Of a DNA stretch of 64,000 bases, positions 10,055 to 20,560 are shown in pieces (positions within the stretch are counted from its first letter, which is position 1; the number at the start of each line of letters is the position of its first letter). The translations under genes were made by a program, and so were the position numbers. The notes below the pieces were generated by a model. That model worked only from the letters and a program-made list of their open reading frames with translations, did no database searches and had not been told where the DNA came from. Where the stretch lies: positions 124,001 to 188,000 of the forward strand of contig VLTN01000012.1 in the NCBI GenBank assembly GCA_008330645.1, written 5' to 3'. The DNA comes from Cafeteria roenbergensis (Eukaryota; Sar; Bigyra; Bicosoecida; Cafeteriaceae).

Positions 10055-13000
10055 ATGCGCGGCGCAGCTGCGGGCCGTTTGGCGCGTGCGTCGGCCGGAA
10101 GCGGTCGCGCGGCAGCAGCAGCAGCAGCGGCGGCGGCAAGTCGCGCTGCTGTGTCAGGTTCGCGCGCCGCCTCAGCGGCCCTCCCTGCCCTTGCCACGAT
10201 GGCAGCTCGGTATGCTTCGAGTGGCCCCATCGGCGCGCTGGACTCGTCGCTCCTGAACGACGAGGTGGCTGCCGTCCTGAGCGGAAGTCTGGCGGCTTCT
10301 CTTCCGCGAATGGGCGCGCTGGTGCTGGAGGGTTCCCAGATGGCCCGGGCGGCTGCACCATCGGTGCGCGACAAGCCTCGAGCCGCTCCCCGAACCGCCC
10401 CGGTGGACGTAAAGGCGCTGCTTGCACTCTCGCAACGCGTCGCAAGCCTCTCCGCAGCAGCGGCAGAGCAGTTCGGCCCGGCGCCCGCCGTGCGGTCGAG
10501 CAGGGAGACGCCGGCCCCTGAGCGCCTCGACGAGCGCCTGGACCACCTCGTTCGCGCCCACAGGGCCACAGCAGACGCCCTCCGGGGCCTGTCGCGCCTC
10601 GCCACCGACGCGAACAAGTCCAGGCCAGCAGATGGCCAGCCGCCGGGCATGCCCACCGCCGCCGAGCTCGCCGATGCAGCCGAAGCCGCCGCCGCGGCCT
10701 ACACCGCCTCCCTCCGGCAGCTCACCGCCGCCGCAGCGGCTGGGCCGGACGTGGCTCCCACCGCCGCTCACGCTGCCGTCTGCCTGCGAGCCGTCGCTGC
10801 GGCCTTCCCTGCCGCCGCCGCAGGCACCGTGGCCACGCGGGCAGCTCTCGCCAGGCGCGGCTCCACGGCGCTGGCAGAGCAGGCCGCAGCCGACGCCGCG
10901 GCGGCTCTGCCAGCCCTCATCGCAGCAGCTGAAGCCGCAATGGCGGACGCCGCAGCCAGCTCTGCCTCTCGGCAGAGCCGCAGTGACGCGGCCTTGATGG
11001 CTTCGGCTACGGCTCGCTTCGAGAAAGGCCCGTCGCTCGCCGATCTCGGCTCTGCCGTCGCATCAACGCTCGATCACCCCGGCAGAGCCATCGGCTTCCT
11101 CCGCGCAGTGGCAGAGCTGTGGCCCAGACCAGAGGCGGCGGCAGTCGTCATGCCCGCAGGCAGCGCGCCACCGTCGGGGGGGCCTCCCAGTGGCGGCTCG
11201 CGGGCCGCGGCGCAGTCGGCTCTGCCGGCGCTTGAGGCCATGGCTTCCCGCGCCATCACGGGACTGCGGGCCGCGGGGTGGCCCACCGCGCCGGCAGCGG
11301 CTCTGAGCGCGTCCGCGTCGCTCACTGGCCTCGTGACGGCCCTGGGCTCTGCCGGGATGGACCGGTTGGCGGTGGCGAGCGGCGCCGTCACGGAAGCTCT
11401 CAACGGAGTCGACGTCGTCGTGGCGATGCAGCAGAGCACCGGAGGCAGAGCCACCATGCTGGCTGCTGGAGGCGGGACCGGTGGAATGATTGACCGTGCA
11501 AGGTTGCTTCAGGCGGCGAGTCGCATCGTCTCGATGAGCGCGGAAGCGTCAGACTCCGGTGCAACCCATCAAGCAACTGCAACTGCAACTGAAGTGGAGT
11601 CAAGCGACGCACCCCTGACTGCCGAGGGCAAGTTCGCTGCAGAGTGGGCCCTGGCGAGCCAAGGCCTGCGCTCCAACTCCGACCGCCTCGCTGCTGACTT
11701 GAGAGACGCGGCGTCGCTCATTGAGGCCTCGGCCCCATCGGACGCACACTCGCAGCTGCAGAGTCTGGCTGCCTACGCGCGCACAGGGGCCCTTGAGGGC
11801 CCAGCAGGTGCGGTCGAAGGCGTCGTTCCGCCTGGCCAGATGCTGGCCGGAGCGGCATCCGAAGCGTCGGCAATTCTTCGCGCCGCCTCCATGGTCCTCG
11901 ACGTGAAACCCTCTGGCAGAGCTGCAGACCCGGTTTCAGTGCCCAGCGACTTGGCAGAGGCGTCGGTTTCCGCAGCGACGACAGTGCTCTCTCTGCTGTC
12001 GCGCGCCGCTCAACGCATGCCCCGCCCGGCGAGCGACGCGGCACCCCTCTACACAGTCGACGTCGCTCGGGCAGCCGCGTCGCTCATCCCAGAGCTGCCA
12101 GCAACCATCCCAGCCAGTGACTCTGCAACCGCCACGTCGTCGTCGATGGCTTATGATTCAGCTGCAACTGCAACTGCAACCGGAGTGGCCGCGTCACCGC
12201 AGGCACTGGCAGCGTGGGCAGCCATCGGTCGCCCCGTTCCGGCTGCGCTCACCGGCTCTGCTGCGGTTTCGTCGTCTCTCACCGGCAGAGCTACTATGCC
12301 GACGCGAGAGGCCATGAGCGCACTTCGCACCCTGCCCGTGTCGGTGGCTCTGCGGGTGTTCCGCGGAGCGACGTCAGCGAGCGGCGCAGCGGCGAGTGGC
12401 GCTGGCGCTGGCGCTGACTCCGGCGTGTCAGACGACGCCGAGGCCCTGGTGGCGGCGGGCACATTGGATCGTGCCACCGCTGACGCTGTGGGTCTGGGCT
12501 CTGTGGCCTCGGCTGTGGCCGCTTCGCTCCGCACGAAACTCCGCACGATGAGCGACGCCGAGGTTCTTGGCGTCTCTCGAACCTGTGGGTTCGCGCTGGT
12601 CAACCTCCACTCAATGGCGTCTGCTTCGCCGACGTCGGAGACGCCAACGTCGGCGCGTGCCGGCGACTCTGGCTCTGCCGAGGCGGCTGCCAGCGCGGCT
12701 GCCGCTTCGGCATTTCGATCCGCCGACTCGACAGCCCTGGCTGCGCACCGTGAGCTTCGTCGGCGCTTCATTTCGCCGATCGAGTCGGCGGCAGCAGCTG
12801 CCCGTGCGGAGTCGGCGGCAGGCACGACGGCCGGCCTTCGCAGCTCTGCCAGAGGAGCCATGATGGAAGCCAGTGCGTCAGCTGACCGCGCGGCGCAGGC
12901 AGCGGCCAAGGCCGCGTCTCTCAAACGGGTGCTCAGCGCGACTGAGGCAAGAGAGCTCTGCTCTGCTCTGGCAGAGCTGTCCCGCCCACTTCCATGGGCG

Positions 13001-16000
13001 CCACGCCTCGCGGCAGGGTTCGACGCCGCAGCCGACGCCAACGTGGCCTCAGAGCACGCGGCCGCTGTGAAGGGCTCCGCCGCCAGCCTGTCGTCGTCGT
13101 CATCCGGCTCGGCAGCCGGCGAGGCGGAGGCGGCGGCTGCGTCGGCGACGGCCGCACAGGCCCAGGCCGCGGCAGCTGAGCGGCGGTTGCTGTGTGCGGA
13201 GTTGCTGGATGCGACTGCACCGGCTCTGTCGCGATGGTGGTCGTCGCCTTCCACTGACGTCGGGCAGGCATCTCGCAGCGCAGTTGCATTTGTTCGTGCC
13301 TGCCACTCTGCGTGGCACCGGCCGGTGGGGGGGTCGCTCGATGAAGCTTACCGCGTCATCGCCCAGTCTCGAGGGGAGTCGCTCACCGTGAGCGACGCAG
13401 CGTCGCTCCTCAGCGCCGTGACGAGCCTCGGCGGCCCAGACCCCGCCTCCACATCGCCAGCGGCAGCGGCAGCAGCAGCGGCAGCGCAAGCAGAGGCGGA
13501 CGCGAAGGCAGCGGCGGCCCAATCAGCGGCCCAGGCAGCCTCGTCAGCCGCCACGCAAGCCGTCCAGGCTGCGCACAGCGGCGGGACCACCGGCTCTGCC
13601 GGCAGAGCCATCGTCGCGGGCAGCGCTCGCATCGCAGCGGCTCGTGCCGCAATCGCGGCCCTTCAAGTCAAGGCCTCCGCAGCGGTTTCACAGCTCCTGG
13701 ATGCGCGCACTGGCAGAGGCAGCTCTGCAGATGCGGGTCTGACCTCGTCAGCTGACCGGCAAGCCCGCATCGCGGCGGCTCGGCGGGCCCTCGCCCAGAC
13801 CGTGTTCCCGTCCACGACTGGCCTGTGGGCGGCTAGCGTGCTGGCTCTGCCTGCGAGGGACACGGCGTCGCTTGCCGATTCGGTGCTGTCGGCTCTTTGG
13901 CTTGCCTATGGCAACGTCAGCGACGCGAGGGCGTCGGCGGAGGCAGGCATGTGGTCTCAGCCGGCAGAGCTGGTACGTGCGATTGACCAAGGAAAGGGCG
14001 TCGAGGAGCGAAGTGCACTGAGCTCCAAGGCAGAGCAGCTGCTCAGGGACTCGATGACGTCATCGAATCCCTCCAACCGGACCCTGCCTGCTGCCATGGC
14101 GGTCGCGGGTGCCACGCCGGCTCTGCCAGCGGGCGACGGTGTTGAAACCGCGCTGCAACCACTCTCAGGGGCGGCGCGCACGCGACTGTCACAGGCCGTG
14201 ACTGCCCTTCGTTCCGATGGCGAAACCGCTGCCCCTGGACGAACCGGGCCCTCTTCCGGCTCGTCAGTGCTGAGGGAGCCCGCGTCGCTCCCCAACGCGG
14301 TTTCGCTGCTGCTGAGAGACTCTGCGTCGCTCCTCTGGGACGACTTGCCGCGGGTGCGTGTGTCGGCTCTGCAGGCAGACGTCACGTCGCTGCTTGAGTC
14401 ACTGGCCATTCGCCCGTTCGTCACCGAGCACGTCACGTCTGATGGGCTGGTGATTGACGTCGCCTGGCCCGAGCACCGCGTCGCTCTGGAAGTGGAGGGA
14501 CCTACCCACTTCGTCCCCCCGCAGAGCCGGGGTATCCTCGGCCACGGCAGGAGCAGCTCTGCCGCTCCGCCGACGTCGACCCGCGTGTCAGCCCGCGCGG
14601 CCTGGAAGGATCGGATCCTGCGGCAGCAGGGCTGGCGCGTCGCTCACCTGTCCTACTTCGAATGGACGGGCGGTTTCGTGCCCGCCACCGGGCGCATTGG
14701 GGACCCAGCCGCCATGGCACTCGGACTGGATCCTGACTCACGCGCGGCGTCCATCTTTGCGTCGGAGCAAATATCCAAGGCGGATGAGGCAATGGCTGCC
14801 GATGCGCTCGACAGCTCTGCTGACAGAGCCGGTGGAATGGCCGGCTCTGCCGTGCCCACCAGGGCGCAGCGGCGGCAGCTGCTGGCCAACCGCTTGCCGG
14901 ACCCAGCCTTCCTCGATGCGGCAGAGCTGACTGCCGCCGGCAGAGCCCCTGATGCAGAGCGCTTCGCCGAGGATGGCGGTGGACGCACCCGGAAGAGCCG
15001 TCACGGTCAAGGGACGTCGCCCCTGGAAGGATCCGGAGGGATGGCCGAGGGCGACGCCGTGATGGACAAGATGGCGGCAGAGCCACTTCTTGGTGAAACC
15101 GCAAGCCCCCCGCCGGCGGGAGCCCCATCGCATGGCGCCACGGCGGGAAGCACCGTCAGCGGCGTGAGCGACGCTAGCGGTCTGAGCGACGCTAGCGGTG
15201 TGAGCGACGTCAGCGTGCCTGCTGGCGGTGGGGCTGGCGTCAGCGACGCCTCCGCCGACCCGCGTTCCGCTGCCGACGCTGGAGCGTCTGATGGCGAGGT
15301 GAGTGTGGACCGATGGACTGTTGACGGGCTTGCGGCCGCGATCAAGGGTGGCAAGATGCGGCGTCGCGGTTTCGTCGAGCGCCTCGCGTCGCGTCACAGC
15401 GGCATCAAGCCGCCGCCCTTGTCCAAGGCCAGTGAGGCCGGCGGTTTCACGGCCCTGATGGACGTCAACCGGGCCCTTCGGACGGCAGCCATCCGCTCTG
15501 CAGGTGAAACCGTGCTCAGTGGGTCAGCTGACAGGGTTGCGGCGACCGCGCGACGCATCAGAGCCAAAAAGGCGGCGGTTTCGGGTGCCCGCCGGCGGGA
15601 CAGGATGGCGGCGCGGGTGCGGCTTGAGGCCGAAGCCGCTTCGCGCACCGGCTCTCACGGTGCTCCATCGGCGTATGGATTGGCCGGACCGGGCAGCCTG
15701 CAGCAGGCGTGGAAGGTGGCCCGCCAGGCGTCGGTGAAGCGTTCCGCCGAAGCCGCTGCCGCCGGAGTCGCTCCGTCGTCGGCTCACCCGTCGTCGTCCC
15801 CCTCAGCGGGGGTTGCTGTTCCCGGATCTTCTCCGGAGTCTGACCCGGCCCGTCGGCGAAAGGTTCGCCGCTGGGGCGCCGGCTCTCTGGGGGACCTGTC
15901 GGCATCGCTGGGCCCCGGAGGCGCTGGCTCCATTTTCACCGAGGTGGAGCCCATCGACCTGGCATCAGAGTCCTATCAGGCGCTAGTCGCCGCTGCCCAG

Positions 16001-19000
16001 GACATGGTGGCCCGCACGGGCCACGGCTCTGCCGGAAGGATGCCGGAGGAACGCGTGGCCGAATCCCACCGCATGACGTCGCTCGAAAACGCCGCGGCGA
16101 AACTTTCCGCCGCCGCCACGGCGGCACAGGCCGCTGGACGCGACCCCATCGCGGCGATGGAGGCAGCGCTCGCGAACCTCCCGGCAGAGCTGCAGAGCCA
16201 CCTCGCGCCCATGGTGGAAGGCATAGCCGAGGAGGTGGAGTCTGACGCCGAGAACGCCCGTCAAGCTGACATCGAAGAGGCGGCCTATCTTGACAAGCAG
16301 CAGCGCCGCCGGAAGTGGCGAAACCGCGCCAAGACGGCCGACGACGACGACGACGGTTCTGCTGCTGCTGCTGCGGACGCTGCTGCTGCTGCCGCTGATG
16401 ACGAGAGCGGGCGGTCCGACGGCGATGCTGACGCCGATCGCAGTGGCTTTGATCCGGCGGATCGATACGCCGAGCGACCCCTCCCCTACGCCTTCCCCGG
16501 GTCGCCCGCCAACGCTCGCGGCTCTGCCCGCCACAGGCATCAGGTGCAGGCGGAGGCGGCGGAGGCGGCTCTGCTTCCGCCAGCTCCGCACGATCCTGCC
16601 GACCCGGAAGGATCTGCAGAGCTGCGGTACAAGCTTGCTGGTGTGCCCGCTGCGCTGTCGTCTCTCATTCTCGAGCGACTCCCGCGCCGTCCTGATGGCA
16701 GCGACGGCGGGCCCGTTGACTGGTCGTCCGTGCCCGTCGCGACGGTTCAAGAGGAGTCGCTCCGCGTTGCTCTCTCGGCCATGCGTGCCGCCGACGTCCG
16801 CGCCTTTGGCAGAGCCGCCCTGTTCGGCGCCGGAGGCGGGCCCGTCCCGGACGGCGCTGCAGTGGCGGCTCGGACTGCTTACGCCCGCGCCGCCACCATC
16901 GCGGCCGGCGAGGACGAGGAAACCGCCATGGACGGGGGGGACCCGCGAAGGGCCCAGGAGCGCGGCGCAAGGGCCCTGATGCAGGCAGCGGTTTCGCAGC
17001 GTGGCGACGTCGGTGCAATCATGGGCCGTGCTCCGGACGGTCCCGGCGGAATCAAGCACCGGTGGTCGTCCTGGGAAATCGCTCGTCTGTCAGGCGTCTA
17101 TCCGCGCCTGCACCCCGACAGCCCGGACCGAAACCGCGCCATTGCAGAGCTGCGAGCCGGCCTGGGAGCCGCCGGCTCGCCCTTTGAGATGCGAGGTGAA
17201 GGCCACCTGCCCGGGTCAGTGGACGCCCTAGCCTGGGACGGCGCGGAGGTTCACGCCCCCGACACGGTGAGCGCCGTGCTGGCCAAGGCAGCGGCCACGG
17301 CGGCGGAGGCGGCCGCTAGCGAGGCGGCAGAGGCGGCGCGGGCGAGCGCTGCCGCTGCCGGGAAGACGTCGGCGCAGCAATTCGCCGCGGCAGAGGCGGC
17401 GGCGGCTTCGGTTCGAAGGGACTTTGGTGTCACGACCGGGGACGCCGGCGGCGCTGACGGCGCCTACGCTGCAGCTGCAGCTGCTGCTGGTGGTGACGGG
17501 CGGACTGTTCGCCGGCCTGGAGCGGCGGCGGCCGGCAGAGCCGACCCCAGCGCGGGCTCTGCCAGCGACCCCCTCGCCCGCCGTGGACGCCGGCGCCCTC
17601 GCACTTCAACGCACGCACCGTCCGGCTCTGCCGGTGGCTCTACCGAGGCTTCCGTGGAGGCCACACTTCGCCGCCGGCTGGGGCTGCCCGACGACGTTCC
17701 TCTGCCCGACCTCCCGGGAGGACCCGAGGCGGCTCTGCAGGCCCTAGGAGCCGAGTACGACGACGTCGACGGTGAAACCGCGCAAGGCGAAACCGCAAGC
17801 AGGGCCGCCAAGCGTGCTCTCGGCCTCGGCAGGGCTGCCCGCGGCGGGGCGGAGGCGGCTCGGCGCGTGCGTGAGCGCATCGCTGCCGGCAGGTCGGAGG
17901 CAGCCTCGGTGGCCCTCGACAAGGAGGCTCGATCGATCGGACTTCCCTTCGCCCCCGAGAACGAGGGCGGCAGGGTGACCCCGCAGATGCTGGCCGACCA
18001 GCTGGCGCGGTCAGCTGGGTCCGGAGCTGGCTCTGCCGCTGCCGCGACTGAGGCCGCGCCGGGCCGAGGACGCGGCAGCGCGGCCGCGGCGGCTATTGCC
18101 AAGAGCCGAGCCACCATGGCCTCGGCCAACGCGGCAATTCTTTCCGCCGGAATGGAGGCTGAAACCGCAGCGAACGCAAACCTGGCGGCCTCTGGCGCCG
18201 GCGCTGATGCGGCGGAGATGGACTGGCAGAGCCCGGAGGCAGAGGCAAAAATCATGGAGGCCCTCCGGAGCGCGGGAGTCGACGAAACCGCGCTGACGTC
18301 TGGAGACAGCGAGGCACTTCGCACTGCGCTGCAAAAGGTCAACGCGGCCGCAGCCGCTGGCTCTGCCGCTGGCGCGTCGCCGTCTGGCGAGGCGGAGTCG
18401 CTTGCCACGTTGCTGGAATCGGCTCTGCCGGACCGCCCCAACGGCTCTGCCGCGTCGAAGCGCGAGAGCGCTGAGGCCATGGCGCGCGCGATCGACCAAG
18501 GCCTGGCCAGCGCTGGCTTTGCCGAGGGCGAGGGCAGCGGCGCGGTTTCGTCGCTCCTGCAGGATCCGGACGCTCTATCGCAAGCCATCAGCGAAGCGCG
18601 CGGTGCCGGTTCTGGCTCTGCCTTTGGAAAGGGCTCTGCCGACGACGGCTTTGGCGACGTGTCGTCGCTTCTTGACGAGCTGCTGGCTCGCAGCCGTGAA
18701 GCCGGCGCTGGCAGCGGTTTCGCCGGCACTGCAGAGGAGCGCATGGCGGAGCTGGAGCTGCGGCGGCGTCTGGCTGACATTGACCAGGGCAAGGGGGAGT
18801 GGGGGGCCCCGGGGGGGGCCTCCGGGGGGGACCCGTTGGAGGAGTTGCAGGCCGCCATGGCGGAGGCGGGGGTCGGGATGGAGGACTTGTCTTCGATGCT
18901 TGGAGGCGCCGGCGGCTCGTCCAAGGGGCTGGGCGACGTGGCGCAGGCGCGCCGCGCGCTGGCTGGGCTCACGGACGAGGAGGCCACGCGACTGTTCGGC

Positions 19001-19192
19001 TCTGTGGAGGCCGCGAAGCAGCGTCTGGCGGAGATGGAAAAGGCGGGCAGCCGGCCCCTCAGCGGCCACGTGCAGGACACGATGCAGCACTTGCAGTCCC
19101 TATCGGGCATCTTTGGGGGCGGGATGGCCGGGGGCGGCGGCATGGGCGGCCAAGGCGGCGGAGGCGGCCAAGGCGGGGACGACCGCGCGTGA
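10055..19192 (+). CDS. Giant RAP-domain (FASTK/OPR-like) organellar RNA-binding protein
   Basis: One open frame of 3,045 residues from ATG 10055. That ATG has A at -3 and is followed by a strongly mitochondrial-type leader, Arg/Ala/Ser-rich and without acids (MRGAAAGRLARASAGSGRAA). An upstream ATG at 9929 is possible, and the frame also extends further upstream without an ATG. Residues 60-1430 are Ala-rich helical segments, some with a repeated L-x-x-A-L-x-x-L character (e.g. ATEARELCSALAEL, TVSDAASLLSAVTSL) like FASTK/OPR helical repeats. A RAP domain occupies about 1435-1560 (VIDVAWPEHRVALEVEGPTH, then AAWKDRILRQQGWRVAHLSY). RAP proteins process or stabilise mitochondrial or plastid RNAs. 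RAP is normally C-terminal; here about 1,480 further residues of Ala/Gly/Ser- and Asp-rich sequence follow. The frame holds many copies of GGCTCTGCC/GGCAGAGCC and GCGGTTTCG/CGAAACCGC. Confidence 0.82.
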   Translation: MRGAAAGRLARASAGSGRAAAAAAAAAASRAAVSGSRAASAALPALATMAARYASSGPIGALDSSLLNDEVAAVLSGSLAASLPRMGALVLEGSQMARAAAPSVRDKPRAAPRTAPVDVKALLALSQRVASLSAAAAEQFGPAPAVRSSRETPAPERLDERLDHLVRAHRATADALRGLSRLATDANKSRPADGQPPGMPTAAELADAAEAAAAAYTASLRQLTAAAAAGPDVAPTAAHAAVCLRAVAAAFPAAAAGTVATRAALARRGSTALAEQAAADAAAALPALIAAAEAAMADAAASSASRQSRSDAALMASATARFEKGPSLADLGSAVASTLDHPGRAIGFLRAVAELWPRPEAAAVVMPAGSAPPSGGPPSGGSRAAAQSALPALEAMASRAITGLRAAGWPTAPAAALSASASLTGLVTALGSAGMDRLAVASGAVTEALNGVDVVVAMQQSTGGRATMLAAGGGTGGMIDRARLLQAASRIVSMSAEASDSGATHQATATATEVESSDAPLTAEGKFAAEWALASQGLRSNSDRLAADLRDAASLIEASAPSDAHSQLQSLAAYARTGALEGPAGAVEGVVPPGQMLAGAASEASAILRAASMVLDVKPSGRAADPVSVPSDLAEASVSAATTVLSLLSRAAQRMPRPASDAAPLYTVDVARAAASLIPELPATIPASDSATATSSSMAYDSAATATATGVAASPQALAAWAAIGRPVPAALTGSAAVSSSLTGRATMPTREAMSALRTLPVSVALRVFRGATSASGAAASGAGAGADSGVSDDAEALVAAGTLDRATADAVGLGSVASAVAASLRTKLRTMSDAEVLGVSRTCGFALVNLHSMASASPTSETPTSARAGDSGSAEAAASAAAASAFRSADSTALAAHRELRRRFISPIESAAAAARAESAAGTTAGLRSSARGAMMEASASADRAAQAAAKAASLKRVLSATEARELCSALAELSRPLPWAPRLAAGFDAAADANVASEHAAAVKGSAASLSSSSSGSAAGEAEAAAASATAAQAQAAAAERRLLCAELLDATAPALSRWWSSPSTDVGQASRSAVAFVRACHSAWHRPVGGSLDEAYRVIAQSRGESLTVSDAASLLSAVTSLGGPDPASTSPAAAAAAAAAQAEADAKAAAAQSAAQAASSAATQAVQAAHSGGTTGSAGRAIVAGSARIAAARAAIAALQVKASAAVSQLLDARTGRGSSADAGLTSSADRQARIAAARRALAQTVFPSTTGLWAASVLALPARDTASLADSVLSALWLAYGNVSDARASAEAGMWSQPAELVRAIDQGKGVEERSALSSKAEQLLRDSMTSSNPSNRTLPAAMAVAGATPALPAGDGVETALQPLSGAARTRLSQAVTALRSDGETAAPGRTGPSSGSSVLREPASLPNAVSLLLRDSASLLWDDLPRVRVSALQADVTSLLESLAIRPFVTEHVTSDGLVIDVAWPEHRVALEVEGPTHFVPPQSRGILGHGRSSSAAPPTSTRVSARAAWKDRILRQQGWRVAHLSYFEWTGGFVPATGRIGDPAAMALGLDPDSRAASIFASEQISKADEAMAADALDSSADRAGGMAGSAVPTRAQRRQLLANRLPDPAFLDAAELTAAGRAPDAERFAEDGGGRTRKSRHGQGTSPLEGSGGMAEGDAVMDKMAAEPLLGETASPPPAGAPSHGATAGSTVSGVSDASGLSDASGVSDVSVPAGGGAGVSDASADPRSAADAGASDGEVSVDRWTVDGLAAAIKGGKMRRRGFVERLASRHSGIKPPPLSKASEAGGFTALMDVNRALRTAAIRSAGETVLSGSADRVAATARRIRAKKAAVSGARRRDRMAARVRLEAEAASRTGSHGAPSAYGLAGPGSLQQAWKVARQASVKRSAEAAAAGVAPSSAHPSSSPSAGVAVPGSSPESDPARRRKVRRWGAGSLGDLSASLGPGGAGSIFTEVEPIDLASESYQALVAAAQDMVARTGHGSAGRMPEERVAESHRMTSLENAAAKLSAAATAAQAAGRDPIAAMEAALANLPAELQSHLAPMVEGIAEEVESDAENARQADIEEAAYLDKQQRRRKWRNRAKTADDDDDGSAAAAADAAAAAADDESGRSDGDADADRSGFDPADRYAERPLPYAFPGSPANARGSARHRHQVQAEAAEAALLPPAPHDPADPEGSAELRYKLAGVPAALSSLILERLPRRPDGSDGGPVDWSSVPVATVQEESLRVALSAMRAADVRAFGRAALFGAGGGPVPDGAAVAARTAYARAATIAAGEDEETAMDGGDPRRAQERGARALMQAAVSQRGDVGAIMGRAPDGPGGIKHRWSSWEIARLSGVYPRLHPDSPDRNRAIAELRAGLGAAGSPFEMRGEGHLPGSVDALAWDGAEVHAPDTVSAVLAKAAATAAEAAASEAAEAARASAAAAGKTSAQQFAAAEAAAASVRRDFGVTTGDAGGADGAYAAAAAAAGGDGRTVRRPGAAAAGRADPSAGSASDPLARRGRRRPRTSTHAPSGSAGGSTEASVEATLRRRLGLPDDVPLPDLPGGPEAALQALGAEYDDVDGETAQGETASRAAKRALGLGRAARGGAEAARRVRERIAAGRSEAASVALDKEARSIGLPFAPENEGGRVTPQMLADQLARSAGSGAGSAAAATEAAPGRGRGSAAAAAIAKSRATMASANAAILSAGMEAETAANANLAASGAGADAAEMDWQSPEAEAKIMEALRSAGVDETALTSGDSEALRTALQKVNAAAAAGSAAGASPSGEAESLATLLESALPDRPNGSAASKRESAEAMARAIDQGLASAGFAEGEGSGAVSSLLQDPDALSQAISEARGAGSGSAFGKGSADDGFGDVSSLLDELLARSREAGAGSGFAGTAEERMAELELRRRLADIDQGKGEWGAPGGASGGDPLEELQAAMAEAGVGMEDLSSMLGGAGGSSKGLGDVAQARRALAGLTDEEATRLFGSVEAAKQRLAEMEKAGSRPLSGHVQDTMQHLQSLSGIFGGGMAGGGGMGGQGGGGGQGGDDRA
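11571..11594 (+). repeat. CAACTG hexanucleotide repeat in RAP gene
   Basis: About three tandem ACTGCA hexamers encoding Ala-Thr. The same hexamer recurs at about 12160-12181 in this gene and again, longer, near 26866-26905 in another gene. Confidence 0.7.
15158..15216 (+). repeat. 18-bp in-frame tandem repeat (SGVSDA)
   Basis: About three units of GTGAGCGACGCTAGCGG(T) encode Ser-Gly-(Val/Leu)-Ser-Asp-(Ala/Val), after the RAP domain in the disordered half of the protein. Confidence 0.75.
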
Positions 19193-20560
19193 GGGCGCGC
19201 CTCGGTGCCGGGCGAAGCGCGCCGATTGGTGAGGAGAGTGTGCGATGGGTGTTGAGATGTGCGTGGCGCCTGGCTGCGTGCGGGGCGGGGGGGGGTGTAA
19301 GCGCGCCAATGGTCGATTGCGCTGGCCGGCTTGAGGGGCCTTTTCCGCCGCGTTCACCGAACGAGGCGTGCTTTGCGCAAACGCGACCGGCCCGTCGCGC
19401 GCCCTGGTCTCGCTGCCGCCACGCGCACGCCGCGGTCCAGGCATGCGCTCGCGTGCTGCTTGAACGGGGCGGAGGGCGCCGGGAAGGCGGCCCGGGGCAA
19501 GGCGCGGCCGGGCGACAAGGCGCGGCGACAAGCGACACTCAGCTTGAGGAAGAAAAATTCAAATTTTGCCAGTGTGCCAAGCCGTCGCGAGCTGGCTTCT
19601 GGGGCCCGGCGCTCCCCCTGTGGCGGCTCCCGGCGAGCCCGCGGGGAGCGAGGGGCCTCGCTGCGCTTGGATCGCCTGCTGCTGCGGCACGGGGGCGGCG
19701 CGGGGCTTCCCGATTCCTCTGGAGGCCCTGGCTGCGGGACCAAGGCTGGGCCCCGGTCTGTTCTCTGGCTGCGGCGCCGGCACGGGCTCCCCGGCCCTCG
19801 CAGCGTGTCCCCTGCGTGCCTTCCCCCCACAGTGCACAGGCGGCGCGTTGCCTCGAACTTTTGTCGCGGCCGTTAGGCTCGGGACGCCCTGGGGGGCTCG
19901 GGGCGGGGGGCGGGGCGCCGGCCGGCTGCGCTGCCGCGTCGCTCTGTCAGCGGCGAAATGGCCTCGGCGATGCGCACTCTTGGCCAATCCGCCAACCCCG
20001 TGAGTGCTCCGCGCGCGGGCATCCGTGAATTGCCTGAAGCGGAACGCGTCGCGATTCGCGCCCGGCGGCTGGGGGGCGAGGGGGCGCGGCGGGGGGGCCG
20101 GGGGCGTGCGCCGGATCGGCCGGGGACCTGGCATTGGAAGCAGCATTGCGTCGTCCGGGGCCTGGGTTCGTCCGGCGCACATTCAACCCGCCCCCGGCGC
20201 CGCGGCCCGGCGCCGCCGACCGCCTGCGCCCCCCGCCCAGCGGCCTCCTCGCTCGGGGCCGGTCCCGTTGGCCCCGCCGGCCCGGCGGCGCGCGGGGACG
20301 CGCCGAGATCCTCGCAGCCGCCGGCTGCTTGCGATCGCGCTGCCGAGTTTGCATTTCGAATTTGCCCCGCTGGTCGATCGCGCGCTGCCGCCCGGCTGGT
20401 TGAAGTTGCGGCTGGCGGCTGCGCGGGGAGCCAGCAACACTTGTGCGCTGGTTGCGGGGCCAGCGCCTGTGACTCGGCTTTTGCTGCCCCCTCCCTGCCC
20501 CCCCCCCCCCCCCCCCGCTCTCTTGTGCGCAGCCCGCGTCAAGCACCCGTCGACACAGCA
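19193..20560. other. Long intergenic / possible 5' untranslated region
   Basis: 1.37 kb between the RAP gene and the helical-protein gene, both on the plus strand. I see no coding region I can support. Less GC-rich spots lie at about 19549-19572 (AAAAATTCAAATTTTG) and 20343-20366 (TTTGCATTTCGAATTTG) and could be promoter elements. A 19-C run at 20498-20516 followed by CTCTTGTGCGCAG (AG at 20531-20532) looks like a splice acceptor, so a 5'-UTR intron may end there. A short ATG frame at 19958 ends at a GTGAGT donor (20000), but its phase does not fit the downstream frame at that acceptor. Confidence 0.45.
20498..20516 (+). repeat. Poly-C run before a candidate splice acceptor
   Basis: Nineteen consecutive C bases, 15 nt before a CAG. 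Probably the polypyrimidine tract of a 5'-UTR intron of the next gene. Confidence 0.6.

Noticed and set aside
19958-19999. Short first coding exon (MASAMRTLGQSANP) for the helical-protein gene
   Set aside because: It ends at a good GTGAGT donor in phase 0, but the acceptor at 20531-20532 requires phase 2; it may be untranslated or chance.
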